This document shows positions 9,183 through 16,154 of a stretch of DNA of 31,916 nucleotides, piece by piece; the stretch's first letter is position 1; every line of letters starts with the position of its first letter. This DNA is from a virus: positions 1 through 31,916 of IMG/VR virus record IMGVR_UViG_3300037452_000113. The stretch is one strand, 5' to 3'. The translations under genes and the position numbers were made by a program. Under the pieces are notes generated by a model. It did no database searches. It saw only the letters and a program-made list of their open reading frames with translations, and was not told the origin of the DNA.

Positions 9183-10313
9183 ATGGCGACATCAAACGGA
9201 CCAAACCAAGGGCAATTGATAAGCGCGGCGACGGGCGATTCGTACGACGTGGCATTCCGAAAATTGCTTCGCGCATTCGACGTTCGCGTTCTGCTAACGG
9301 TGAAAAGCCGGACGAACGTCGTCCCCGGCTCGCCCGCGAACGGCGACCGTTATCTCGTGACGACGGGCGCGTCCGGCGCATGGGGCGGACAAGTGAATTC
9401 GGTCGCGGCATGGACGACCGACGACCCGGCGACGCCGGGCGGGTACTGGGAATTCCACGTCCCCGGCGAGGGTTGGTTCGCATGGTCGGCGGCGGATGCC
9501 GGGTTCTATGTATTCACGGCGGGCGCGTGGGCCGCGTTCGTGGGCGGCGGCGGCGGAAGCTCGACGCTTGCCGGAGATTCGGATGTCGTCATCGCCTCGC
9601 CCGCGAACAACGACCTTTTGACTTTCGAAACTTCTTCGGGAAAGTGGAAGAACAAACCCGCCTCGGGCGGCGGCGGCGGGAGTTCGACACTTGCCGGAGA
9701 TTCGGATGTCGTCATCGCCTCGCCCGCGAACAACGACCTTTTGACTTTCGAAACCTCTTCGGGGAAATGGAAAAACAAACCCGCCTCGGGCGGCGGCGGG
9801 GGCGGCGGCGGCGTCCCGGCGGGCACAAATATATGGATTGCACTTCCGAGGTCCGCGTCAAGTCGTGACGGCCTTGGTTCGTATTCCGAGTACGGGTATC
9901 TCTCGGGCGGCGCAATCTTAGCGTTTGCGACCTCGTGGAAATTCACAATTGTTTTTAGTGACACGCCAACCCTCGGGGGGGCGGTCGTTTATCGTACCCT
10001 GCTCGATAGCACCACAATCATAGATGTAACCCCCGTGACGTTCGCCGGGGGAGCGTCTTTTCCCTATACAGCGCCCGGCAGCGGCGAGTTGATTTCCGAC
10101 GCAATTGCCCTTCCGCTCGATGGAACGCACGACTATTACATCGCGACTTACTTGGTTTCCGGAACAATCATCACAGCCGATACTTTTCCCGGCTCGGTCA
10201 ATTGGCAGAGATTCGGCGGATGGGTCGGGGGAAACAGAACGGGCTTGACCGCCGGGGGGACCGTCGATAGGCCCGTCGGCGAGAGTGAAATTTACCGCAT
10301 CATTGCGGCATGA
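9183..10313 (+). CDS. Tail fibre protein with DUF2793-like N-terminus and tandem repeats
   Basis: 376 residues starting directly after the tip-protein stop. The first 120 residues (GDRYLVTTGASGAWGGQ, GYWEFHVPGEGWFAW) match the layout of DUF2793, a domain common in phage fibres. Next come two nearly identical 41-residue units, each with SSTLAGDSDVVIASPANND and FETSSGKWKNKP, separated by poly-Gly. A C-terminal beta-rich domain of about 165 residues (from about residue 210) is the likely receptor-binding part. The Gly linkers and repeats probably act as a flexible or trimeric shaft. The gene ends by overlapping an ATG at 10310. Confidence 0.85.
   Translation: MATSNGPNQGQLISAATGDSYDVAFRKLLRAFDVRVLLTVKSRTNVVPGSPANGDRYLVTTGASGAWGGQVNSVAAWTTDDPATPGGYWEFHVPGEGWFAWSAADAGFYVFTAGAWAAFVGGGGGSSTLAGDSDVVIASPANNDLLTFETSSGKWKNKPASGGGGGSSTLAGDSDVVIASPANNDLLTFETSSGKWKNKPASGGGGGGGGVPAGTNIWIALPRSASSRDGLGSYSEYGYLSGGAILAFATSWKFTIVFSDTPTLGGAVVYRTLLDSTTIIDVTPVTFAGGASFPYTAPGSGELISDAIALPLDGTHDYYIATYLVSGTIITADTFPGSVNWQRFGGWVGGNRTGLTAGGTVDRPVGESEIYRIIAA
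9546..9791 (+). repeat. Two 123-bp tandem repeats inside the tail fibre gene
   Basis: Copy 1 spans about 9546-9668 and copy 2 about 9669-9791. The SSTLAG codons start at 9558 and 9681, giving a period of 123 bp, or 41 codons. The copies differ at a few positions, such as the synonymous change TCGACG/TCGACA, so they have begun to diverge. Unit number could change by slippage or recombination, altering fibre length. Confidence 0.95.
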
Positions 10314-10327
10314 AACGAGGTTTCAAA

Positions 10328-10798
10328 ATGCAAATGCTCTCGGAAAATTTCGCGGCGGCGGAACTCGATGTCGAGGGCGAGGAACCGCGCCTCGTCGCGA
10401 ACGCCCTTTGGTTGTGCGACGCGATTCTCGAACCGCTCCGCGCCGAGGTCGGTCCGCTCGTCGTGCATGACGGATATCGAAATTCCGAACATAACCGGAA
10501 CGTGGGCGGCGCGGCGGACTCGTATCACCTGTTCGCCGGGGACCGATGCGCGGCGGATGTCGTTCCCACATCCGGGAAGATGGTCGAGGCCTTCGATTGG
10601 CTCCGTCTCGCGTCGGACTTGCCCTTCCATAAAGTGATTCTCGAACACGACAAACTCGGGAACCCGCGTTGTATTCATATACAGGGACACGCGTACCCGG
10701 AAAACCGAACGCCGAAGCGTGAGGCCTTTACCGGACTCATCGCCGGAGCGTCGAAACAGTATCCGCAAGTGGAGTGCAAATCATGTTCGCTTTCTTAG
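10328..10798 (+). CDS. Peptidase M15-type endolysin (zinc L,D-/D,D-peptidase)
   Basis: 156 residues. The ATG at 10328 is preferred over the in-frame ATG at 10310 because ACGAGG lies at the right distance. The protein shows the M15 order: an N-terminal LSENFAAAEL, then HDGYRNSEHNRNVGGAADSYH, a downstream AADV and a late CIHIQ. In the family, the SxH and the following Asp bind zinc together with the late His. The usual SxHxxGxAxD is stretched here to HLFAGDRCAADV, about three residues longer, so the loop is unusual. It should cut peptidoglycan cross-links for lysis, and it is followed by a spanin-like gene and small membrane proteins. Confidence 0.85.
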   Translation: MQMLSENFAAAELDVEGEEPRLVANALWLCDAILEPLRAEVGPLVVHDGYRNSEHNRNVGGAADSYHLFAGDRCAADVVPTSGKMVEAFDWLRLASDLPFHKVILEHDKLGNPRCIHIQGHAYPENRTPKREAFTGLIAGASKQYPQVECKSCSLS

Positions 10799-11532
10799 CG
10801 GCGCTAAGCCCGAGGACTTGGCTTTATGTCGGCGGCGGCGCGTTGATTCTTTACCTCGGCGTCCATCTCTACAACGCCGGGATAACCCACGAGCGCGACA
10901 AGGCGAGGGCCGATGTGGTAAACGAGGGCGCGGCGGAACTGAAAAAGCAACGCGACGATTTTCAAGCCGCCATGAACCAAGCCCTCGACCGACAGCATTC
11001 GGCGGAAGTCGCGGCGACGGCGGCGGCGGCGAAAGTCGTCATCCTCGACACTCGAACGGCGGCGGCGCAAACCGCGCAAACCGCGACCGACAAGACGGTC
11101 GCCGCCATGCCCGACCCGCAGGTATTCGGCGACATCGTGCGCCGCATCAACCGCCGACGGCCCGAGGACGCCGCCGCCGCGTTTTACCCGGACGAGTTGC
11201 GCGTCATCGACTCGACCCTCGCGGATGCGCCGTACGATAAAGAACAATTGCAGACGGCGAACGATAAGGTCGCGGCGCTTACCGACAAATCAACCGCCGA
11301 CGACGCCGAGGTCGGGGCCTTGAAGGACCAAAACGCGACGGCGCTTTCGTACGCGCAAGATTTGCACGAGCAATACGTTCTCGCTTACAACGCCGCGCAA
11401 CCTCACGTTTCACTGTTCGTTCGGATTATCACACTCGGATTAAAGCGCCCGAAGAAACTCAACCTCACGCCGCCGGAGTCGATGACGCCGCCCGGCAAGC
11501 CAAAGGCGGACCATGGCAAACCGAAGGCTTGA
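10783..11532 (+). CDS. Rz-like inner membrane coiled-coil protein (putative i-spanin)
   Basis: 249 residues from the ATG at 10783, with GGAG at 10771-10774. It overlaps the endolysin gene. A single N-terminal membrane segment (TWLYVGGGALILYLGVHLY) is followed by a long Ala/Gln/Lys/Asp-rich helix with coiled-coil character (about residues 35-100), a middle linker, a second helix and a Pro/Lys-rich tail (TPPGKPKADHGKPKA). This topology and the position after the endolysin fit an inner-membrane spanin. No separate lipoprotein o-spanin is seen, and 249 residues is longer than lambda Rz, so a different envelope role remains possible. Confidence 0.6.
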   Translation: MFAFLAALSPRTWLYVGGGALILYLGVHLYNAGITHERDKARADVVNEGAAELKKQRDDFQAAMNQALDRQHSAEVAATAAAAKVVILDTRTAAAQTAQTATDKTVAAMPDPQVFGDIVRRINRRRPEDAAAAFYPDELRVIDSTLADAPYDKEQLQTANDKVAALTDKSTADDAEVGALKDQNATALSYAQDLHEQYVLAYNAAQPHVSLFVRIITLGLKRPKKLNLTPPESMTPPGKPKADHGKPKA

Positions 11533-11932
11533 AAACATTCCCGCGAATGAACTGGGGGCCGTCTTGCCGATGCGGAACGGCATTCTACAGGGAATCATCT
11601 CGTTTATGGCGGCGGCTCCGATGCCCGGATTCCTCAAGGACGCACGGGGCCGGGTCCTCTATTTGAACCGCGACGCCGAGGAATTGTTCGAGCGGGACTT
11701 AAAGACGGTTCGCGGGATGACGATTCCCGAGATGCTCAACATCATGCCGGGCGAGGCGCGGCGGACCATCACCACGCAAGACAGGCGCATTCTAAACAGT
11801 TCGTCGCCGCTCGTGTTCGTTGACCATGCGTTGCCGCAAGTGGGCGCGACGCGGCTCGCGACGCTAAAGTTCCGGGTACTGCTCGACAACGACGACAAGG
11901 TTATCGCCGGGCTAATCGTAAAACTGTCGTGA
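11513..11932 (+). CDS. Stand-alone PAS-domain protein in the lysis module
   Basis: 139 residues overlapping the upstream gene by 20 nt. After about 30 residues comes a complete PAS-like core: PMPGFLKDARGRVLYLNRDA (strands A and B), ELFERDLKTVRGMTIPEM (helical part), and a C-terminal strand set ending in LDNDDKVIAGLIVKLS. No kinase, GGDEF, HTH or membrane part is attached. PAS domains bind ligands or cofactors or mediate dimerisation. A free PAS unit between an Rz-like gene and holin-like genes could modulate lysis timing or interfere with a host PAS sensor; both ideas are inference. The fold call rests on sequence pattern alone. Confidence 0.72.
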   Translation: MANRRLENIPANELGAVLPMRNGILQGIISFMAAAPMPGFLKDARGRVLYLNRDAEELFERDLKTVRGMTIPEMLNIMPGEARRTITTQDRRILNSSSPLVFVDHALPQVGATRLATLKFRVLLDNDDKVIAGLIVKLS

Positions 11933-11943
11933 GGGTTTCACAA

Positions 11944-12228
11944 ATGATAATTCCTCCGGTCACCGGAACTTACGAACAAGAACGGCTCGCGCTTTGGTTG
12001 GAGGTCGGGCGCGTGAGCGAGTCCGCCGCGCAAAACAGCGCACTAATCGGCGTGACCAAAGACAAACTCGAAGGGGACACGCGTCGGGACGTGAACGAAC
12101 TCGGCGCGAAAATCCGCCGGGTCGAGAACGGCGTCCTCGTCATCAAGACGAAAGCCATCGCGTACGGAACGGCGGCGGGCTTCGCTGTTACTGGCATCAT
12201 TGAAGCGATTCGATATTTCCATCGTTAG
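11944..12228 (+). CDS. Small protein with C-terminal membrane segment (lysis region)
   Basis: 94 residues. The ATG at 11944 has GAGGG at 11931-11935 and is preferred over the GTG at 11929. The body is a charged helix (TKDKLEGDTRRDVNELGAKI) resembling haemolysin XhlA-type proteins, in which an amphipathic or coiled helix is followed by one C-terminal membrane span (here IAYGTAAGFAVTGIIEAI). Such proteins often act with holins. It ends in TAG and is followed closely by another small membrane protein. The XhlA-like role is an inference from topology and neighbours. Confidence 0.65.
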   Translation: MIIPPVTGTYEQERLALWLEVGRVSESAAQNSALIGVTKDKLEGDTRRDVNELGAKIRRVENGVLVIKTKAIAYGTAAGFAVTGIIEAIRYFHR

Positions 12229-12240
12229 GAGAAAAAGAAC

Positions 12241-12447
12241 ATGGCACCAATAATTGCTCTACTCGCAGGAATCCCGATTGGCTTCGTCCTGGGGATTGTG
12301 GCGGTCAAGATTTGGCCCGCGAAAGCCGCCGCCGTCGTCGCCGACTACGACAAACTCGCGAAGCTATTCACCGATGGCATCGCGGCGACTCACACGAAGT
12401 TAGATTCGCTTTTGGCGAGCGCCGAGAAAGACGTACGACGCATGTAA
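12241..12447 (+). CDS. Small membrane protein of the lysis module
   Basis: 68 residues with a strong TAGGAGAAAAAGAAC leader before the ATG. An N-terminal membrane segment (IIALLAGIPIGFVLGIVAVKIW) is followed by an Ala/Lys/Asp-rich amphipathic helix. The topology fits a holin accessory or antiholin-like product, but no family is recognised. It lies in a run of four close genes that ends at the terminator near 12770. Confidence 0.6.
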   Translation: MAPIIALLAGIPIGFVLGIVAVKIWPAKAAAVVADYDKLAKLFTDGIAATHTKLDSLLASAEKDVRRM

Positions 12448-12484
12448 CCGTGACAGGCCCGCCCGCGTGCCTCATGGTGTAAGT

Positions 12485-12694
12485 ATGCTGCAAAAATTGT
12501 TCAACGCACTAAGCGGGCGGACGACGGCGTTTTGCGGCTCGTTCTTTGTCGCGGGCAATGTGTTTCATTACTTCCATCGGCTCGACGGGACTTACATCGC
12601 CTTCATGACCGCTTTACTCGGTATCATCGTCGGTCACAGCGTCAAGGAAGATATTTTCGGCAAGAAAGACGCCGCCAAGATTCAAGAGGCTTAA
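12485..12694 (+). CDS. Holin-like small membrane protein
   Basis: 69 residues from the ATG at 12485; the upstream GTG at 12467 is a weaker alternative. Two hydrophobic stretches are visible: TAFCGSFFVAGNVFHYF and TYIAFMTALLGIIVGHSV. A charged C-terminus (KEDIFGKKDAAKIQEA) follows. Two membrane spans with a charged tail and a position at the end of the lysis operon suggest a class II-like holin. Sequence alone cannot tell which of the three small membrane proteins is the true holin. Confidence 0.6.
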   Translation: MLQKLFNALSGRTTAFCGSFFVAGNVFHYFHRLDGTYIAFMTALLGIIVGHSVKEDIFGKKDAAKIQEA

Positions 12695-12741
12695 GGCTTT
12701 TCTCGCGGAATGTTTCGCCGCCCACGGTTGCCATTGGGCCA

Positions 12742-12777
12742 ACGGGCCGGGAGTCCCCTTTCCCGGCCCGTCTTTTT
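12742..12777 (+). terminator. Rho-independent terminator after the lysis operon
   Basis: A perfect 11-bp stem (ACGGGCCGGGA at 12742-12752, TCCCGGCCCGT at 12761-12771) with an 8-nt loop is followed by TCTTTTT. It ends the late plus-strand operon and abuts the stop codon of the convergent minus-strand gene. Confidence 0.9.
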
Positions 12778-13138
12778 ACGCGCTCGCTTTCCGCTTCCGC
12801 ATGAACCCCGGCAATTCGCCGCGCTCCATTCGCTGTTTCGCGACCGCCTTGCTCGCGATGCTCCGGCGGCGTGCGGTGAGCGAGTCGCGTTGGGACGCGA
12901 TGGCGTTCGCGACCTTGGGCGGCAAGGCGAGCCGCACGGGTACGCTGTTCTCGTCGATGCATTGCACGAAGATAAAGTCCCCGAGTTCCTCGTGTCGCTT
13001 CGTCTCGATGATGAAGGTTTCCGTACGCCCGGTTATGCTCTCGATGTTCTGTATCGTCGAGGGCTTGGTTCGAAGGCATACGTCGTGCAACCGGGAATAG
13101 ATGCGGTCATATTTGCTTATTGAATGGTCGTCGTCCAT
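12776..13138 (-). CDS. Conserved hypothetical protein, convergent to the lysis operon
   Basis: 120 residues read on the minus strand. The ATG at 13138 is preferred over the one at 13159 because GGAGG lies 8 nt upstream of it. The centre contains TFIIETKRHEELGDFIFVQC, then SVPVRLALPPKVANAIASQR, a layout I recall from short conserved phage and bacterial proteins in which a small beta domain precedes a basic helical tail. The C-terminus is very basic (ERGELPGFMRKRKASA). No function is assigned. It is one of few leftward genes and has its own promoter, so it may be expressed in the lysogen. Confidence 0.72.
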   Translation of the reverse strand: MDDDHSISKYDRIYSRLHDVCLRTKPSTIQNIESITGRTETFIIETKRHEELGDFIFVQCIDENSVPVRLALPPKVANAIASQRDSLTARRRSIASKAVAKQRMERGELPGFMRKRKASA

Positions 13139-13156
13139 TTGTGTGACCTCCATGTA

Positions 13157-13187
13157 CATTATAAATTCCCGAATACGCGAATCATCA
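13157..13187 (-). promoter_or_regulatory. Promoter of the leftward gene at 13138
   Basis: On the minus strand a perfect TATAAT (plus coordinates 13157-13162) is preceded by TTGATG (13182-13187) at 19-bp spacing, or TGATGA at 18. GGAGG and the ATG at 13138 follow downstream. The -10 is consensus; the -35 is weaker. Confidence 0.6.
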
Positions 13188-13268
13188 ATGCTGGCGCGGG
13201 TTTCAACGACTTAGGCGGGCGGGGTTCGTTTACTTTCAACGCGAAACTATTTTTCTTGACACGGGAGT

Positions 13269-13296
13269 TTGCATTTTGTTCGGAATTTGATAATAT
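13269..13296 (+). promoter_or_regulatory. Possible rightward promoter of the accessory run
   Basis: TTGCAT (13269-13274) and TAATAT (13291-13296) are 16 bp apart, about 30 nt before the chosen ATG at 13328. A TTGACA at 13256-13261 lies too far upstream to pair with this -10. The AT-rich gap between divergent genes (13140-13327) supports a control region. Confidence 0.45.
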
Positions 13297-13327
13297 GCCC
13301 GGCGTACGATGGGTTCGGCGTAAGTTT

Positions 13328-14029
13328 ATGACCCCACGACTAAGCGGGTTACTCGACCGATTGGCTCCGGCAGTACGGGAAGAGATTCGCCGCGACTTCG
13401 CGCCGAATTGCTGTATCGCGACCGCCGCCATCCTCCGGCGCGTGTTCCGTCATTTCCGCTTCGAGGCGCTCCCCGTCCCGGTCGAGGTCGTCATTCGTAA
13501 TCGCCGGATGGTCGAGCTATTGAAACGGGGGGTCAAGGTTCCCGGCGACCCGGCCCGAATGCGCGAATGGTTCAAAGCGACGGGTTCTTACTCGGTCGGA
13601 ATCACGCGGGAATCGCCAACCCCATTTAAGGGCGGCGGGTTCTCCGGTCATCTCGTCGTGCGGGTTCAAGACGTGCTCGTCGATGCTTCGCTCGAACAGG
13701 CGAACCGCCCGCAATGGAACCTCGCCGTCCCGCCGTTCATGGTGAGCAACATCGCGCCCGGCTTCATGGAAGGGAAAACGCAAGTCGGCGGCGTGAACGG
13801 TTGCGAGGTCGCATATACCCTGCTCACGGGCGATTCGACTTGGAGGTCCTCGCCCGATTGGACGGACGAGGACCGCGCCCGGCGAGCGGTGAACGCCATC
13901 ATCGCGAGGGTTCGATGGTCGGGGACGTGTCCGGCGACGATGCCGGGAAAATGCCATCCGTTAGATTTTGCGACCGCCGTCAACGGCGAGGGCCTTCGGG
14001 AACGCGAGGGCGACTATGGTCGAGGTTAG
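13328..14029 (+). CDS. Putative Cys-His-Asp (transglutaminase-like/papain-like) protein
   Basis: 233 residues from the ATG at 13328; an in-frame ATG at 13295 lies inside the putative promoter and is less likely. Visible motifs are RRDFAPNCCIATAAIL (C28/C29), FSGHLVVRVQDVLVDASL (H108, D119) and then PQWNLAVPPF. The order Cys, His in a strand, Asp in the next strand is the triad pattern of transglutaminase-like and papain-like folds. I recall similar hypothetical proteins in phages, but no function is known to me. The stop overlaps the next gene. Substrate and role are unknown; host protein modification is one possibility. Confidence 0.65.
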   Translation: MTPRLSGLLDRLAPAVREEIRRDFAPNCCIATAAILRRVFRHFRFEALPVPVEVVIRNRRMVELLKRGVKVPGDPARMREWFKATGSYSVGITRESPTPFKGGGFSGHLVVRVQDVLVDASLEQANRPQWNLAVPPFMVSNIAPGFMEGKTQVGGVNGCEVAYTLLTGDSTWRSSPDWTDEDRARRAVNAIIARVRWSGTCPATMPGKCHPLDFATAVNGEGLREREGDYGRG

Positions 14030-14339
14030 GGTTTCCGAAACTCCGGTTTGCGACTTCTGCTCGGACCCGAATCCCGTCCGCGTCTTTCAAGCGTCCGACT
14101 TCATCATGGACAAGTCAACCGCGACGCTCCCCGCGCTCGGCTCGCGGGGCGGTTGGACGGCGTGCGAGGCGTGCGGCGGATTCATCGACGCCCGGAATTG
14201 GGAACGGCTCCGGCTCCGGGCGACCGACGCTCTCTCAAGAAAGTATCAAGGGATTCCGGGCATCTCGCGGGCCATGATTAAAGGCATAGTCGATAGGGCG
14301 CAAAAGATGTTCCGCGAGCATATGAGGCTCGACGCATGA
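14016..14339 (+). CDS. Small zinc-ribbon protein (CxxC...CxxC)
   Basis: 107 residues from the ATG at 14016, overlapping the upstream gene by 14 nt. It has VCDFCSDP near the N-terminus and GGWTACEACGGFIDARNWE in the middle, so two CxxC knuckles suit one zinc site. The C-terminal 40 residues are helical and basic. I recall this CDFCS...CxxC arrangement in small conserved proteins of actinobacterial and phage genomes with no assigned function. It ends with an ATGA overlap to a 34-residue ORF. Confidence 0.7.
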   Translation: MVEVRVSETPVCDFCSDPNPVRVFQASDFIMDKSTATLPALGSRGGWTACEACGGFIDARNWERLRLRATDALSRKYQGIPGISRAMIKGIVDRAQKMFREHMRLDA

Positions 14340-14440
14340 GCGAAAGCCCGATGATGAAATGGTTCGGCGTTTCGTGGGGCGCTCCGATGTGCGACGAGGG
14401 TCCCCACGTCCCGCCGCCCGAGGACGAGTCGGAGGTTTGA
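14336..14440 (+). CDS. 34-residue conserved-looking peptide
   Basis: ATG at 14336 overlaps the previous TGA, and the TGA ends at 14440, four bases before the next gene. The peptide includes MMKWFGVSWGAPMCDEG, then HVPPPEDE. The WF-G-WGAP-C pattern resembles tiny proteins I have seen beside CDFCS-type zinc-ribbon genes, and translational coupling on both sides supports it as real. One Cys and one His could bind metal as a multimer. Function is unknown. Confidence 0.6.
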   Translation: MSESPMMKWFGVSWGAPMCDEGPHVPPPEDESEV

Positions 14441-14444
14441 AACG

Positions 14445-15257
14445 ATGGCGAATGTACTTCGCGTTCAAGATGTCGAGGTTGATACCTCGGACCCGGCGGC
14501 GGGGTTGCGGAAATATATAGAACTCTCGTTCGAGATGCTCAACCGGGACGCGCCGCCCGAGGGGTTCTTCTATAAGAACTCGTACGATTTCCTCTTGCGT
14601 CACGGGAAGGCCTTCGAGCCGCGAGAACTCCCCGCGAAGATGTGGCAAGGACCGCCGCGAGCGTGTTACGGGAATTCCATCGTCCTCGGTGTCGTCGCGG
14701 GCCTTCGGTACGTCGAGGGAATCGCGGTTCCGCAAATCACTTCGGGCGCGTTCTTCCCGTGCGAGCATGCATGGAATACGGACGCCGAGGGGCGCTTCGC
14801 CTTCGATGCGACTTGGCACGAGCCGGGCGTCGCTTACTTCGGCGTCGAGTTCTCGGTCGAGCGGGCCGACGATGCCACTTGGAACGGCGACTCGTGCGTG
14901 CTAAACGACTATCAAAGGCGGCATCCGTTGATGCGGCAAGAATGGAAGGGCGAGGATTGGGCGAAGCGTTGGCCTAAAAGCCGCCGCCTCGATTTAATCC
15001 GCCGCAACTACAAGGCGGGGAACTGGCGACGCCATCCATCGCCGGAACCAAACCTCACGGCTCGGGAAATGGCAGCGAAAATCCGGGAGATGTTCGAAGC
15101 GTTCGAGGACGACGACGGCGAAACGCGCATCGAATTGGAGGTTTCGAAAGCAACCGAATCGGACCTCGACGACATCCGGGCGCATCTCACGCCGGAGGAA
15201 AACGCGAAACTAAAATTGAGGAGAGAAAAAACAGAATGGACGAGCAAACGTTCGTAA
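14445..15257 (+). CDS. Putative Cys-His-Asp triad protein, second of two in the cluster
   Basis: 270 residues. The core has GPPRACYGNSIVLG (C74), FFPCEHAWNTDAEG (H108) and RFAFDATWHEPG (D121). The sequence C-YGN, then HAW, then DATW is a pattern I recall from hypothetical proteins with a likely transglutaminase/papain-like fold. The C-terminal 100 residues are basic, then acidic and helical (around AAKIREMFEAFEDDDGE). It shares the triad order with the protein at 13328-14029 but not the overall sequence. It overlaps a very short downstream ORF. Substrate is unknown. Confidence 0.65.
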   Translation: MANVLRVQDVEVDTSDPAAGLRKYIELSFEMLNRDAPPEGFFYKNSYDFLLRHGKAFEPRELPAKMWQGPPRACYGNSIVLGVVAGLRYVEGIAVPQITSGAFFPCEHAWNTDAEGRFAFDATWHEPGVAYFGVEFSVERADDATWNGDSCVLNDYQRRHPLMRQEWKGEDWAKRWPKSRRLDLIRRNYKAGNWRRHPSPEPNLTAREMAAKIREMFEAFEDDDGETRIELEVSKATESDLDDIRAHLTPEENAKLKLRREKTEWTSKRS

Positions 15258-15322
15258 AAGCGGCGGAAATCATCGACGAGATTATCCGAAAGACGGAAGC
15301 TTTCCTCGTCGTATTCGAATGA
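15236..15322 (+). CDS. 28-residue small ORF with strong ribosome site
   Basis: The ATG at 15236 is preceded by GAGGAGAG (15219-15226), one of the best Shine-Dalgarno matches in the window. The peptide (MDEQTFVKAAEIIDEIIRKT, then eight residues) is an amphipathic helix. Its stop overlaps the next ATG at 15319, so it may also serve as a leader coupling translation of the next gene. No function is known. Confidence 0.5.
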   Translation: MDEQTFVKAAEIIDEIIRKTEAFLVVFE

Positions 15323-15534
15323 ACGACCCGAGTCCGTTCGCCGGGCGAGTCAAGCAACCGCGCATCGTCGGCACGGTCGAACAATGCCGCGAAGCGTTGC
15401 GGAACCATCGCCGCGCCTTCCATGGGACCGAGGACTTCGCGCCGTTCTTCGATTGCGGCGCGTGCGCCGTGCTCGAACGGGCGTTGACCCAAGCCGAGCG
15501 CGAGGCCTCGTCGCCGCCGGGGGCCGTCCAATGA
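15319..15534 (+). CDS. Hypothetical protein, 71 residues
   Basis: It starts inside a 4-nt overlap with the 28-residue ORF. It contains EQCREALRNHRRAFHGTED and FDCGACAVLERALTQAE; CGAC and nearby Cys/His could form a small metal site. The rest is helical. It belongs to the chain of short accessory genes and has no recognised family. Confidence 0.6.
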   Translation: MNDPSPFAGRVKQPRIVGTVEQCREALRNHRRAFHGTEDFAPFFDCGACAVLERALTQAEREASSPPGAVQ

Positions 15535-15554
15535 GTTTTTTTGGAGGTCTGGAT

Positions 15555-15764
15555 ATGAGCGACAACGAGACGCCGCCCGTCAACCCGCTTAGTCTTTACG
15601 ATGTGGCGGTGACGACGGACCGCGTTCTTAAAATCAAACGCGCCCTCGAAGCGGCGGGCCTAAAGTGCCACATCGAGACGAACATTTCGGTTAGCTTCGG
15701 CCTCGACGTTAGCTTCGGCCTCGACATCCGGGACCCGGCGGAAAAGAAACGGCGGAAAAAATGA
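15555..15764 (+). CDS. Hypothetical protein with a duplicated hexapeptide
   Basis: 69 residues. The ATG at 15555 is preferred over the in-frame ATG at 15531 because TTGGAGG sits 7 nt upstream. It contains TTDRVLKIKRALEAAGLKCH, then SFGLDVSFGLDI, then a very basic tail (AEKKRRKK). The duplicated hexapeptide comes from an exact 18-bp tandem repeat. The alpha-beta pattern is compact, but no family is recognised. It overlaps the next gene by 4 nt. Confidence 0.6.
   Translation: MSDNETPPVNPLSLYDVAVTTDRVLKIKRALEAAGLKCHIETNISVSFGLDVSFGLDIRDPAEKKRRKK
15690..15725 (+). repeat. 18-bp perfect tandem duplication in a small gene
   Basis: GTTAGCTTCGGCCTCGAC occurs at 15690-15707 and again at 15708-15725 without mismatch. 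It is in frame and duplicates V-S-F-G-L-D. Identity at every third base implies a recent event. Confidence 0.97.
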
Positions 15765-15958
15765 TTGCAACTATCGCCTTGAACGAAGGGGACCGTCAAA
15801 TGATTTTGCTCGCGCTCGCGGAACTGGCATTGAGTCGGCCCGGATGGGACGACGCCCTTCGCCGAATCGCGGAGCATTATCGCGGCTCGGAGATGTTCGA
15901 GCAATTCAAGGTCACGAGCGCGGACCGCGTAAAAGCCGAGCGAGGTCCCTTGTTATGA
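15761..15958 (+). CDS. Hypothetical protein, 65 residues
   Basis: ATG at 15761 in a 4-nt overlap with the upstream gene. The protein (LNEGDRQMILLALAELALSR, then a helical part with WDDALRRIAEHYRG) is all-helical with no Cys. The layout resembles small phage helical proteins of unknown role. It overlaps the next start by 4 nt, so all these genes are probably co-translated. Confidence 0.65.
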   Translation: MIATIALNEGDRQMILLALAELALSRPGWDDALRRIAEHYRGSEMFEQFKVTSADRVKAERGPLL

Positions 15959-16152
15959 GTTACGAGGACGAGGACGGTCCCGACTTCGCCGACCCCGGCG
16001 GGCGCTCCGCACTCCGGGCAGCGACGAAAAAGAACCCGCGTAATCTTCCCTGCCCGAACTGCGGGAAGAAAAACAAACTAACCCCGGCGGACCGGACGCT
16101 CGGTTACCAGTGCGACGAGTGCGCCGACGCGCTAGAGCGAGGGGGTTACTAA
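15955..16152 (+). CDS. Small zinc-ribbon protein
   Basis: 65 residues from the ATG at 15955. A classic ribbon is visible in the C-terminal half: LPCPNCGKKNKLTPADRTLG followed by YQCDECADALERGGY, giving CPxCG and CxxC 24 residues apart. The N-terminus is acidic (SYEDEDGPDFADPGG). Such ribbons bind zinc and usually mediate nucleic-acid or protein contacts. Target unknown. Confidence 0.7.
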   Translation: MSYEDEDGPDFADPGGRSALRAATKKNPRNLPCPNCGKKNKLTPADRTLGYQCDECADALERGGY

Positions 16153-16154
16153 AA

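Noticed and set aside
13124-13327. Upstream extension of the 13328 gene.
   Set aside because: The extension crosses a probable promoter and the divergent gene's leader; its residues look random and the conserved part begins after 13328.
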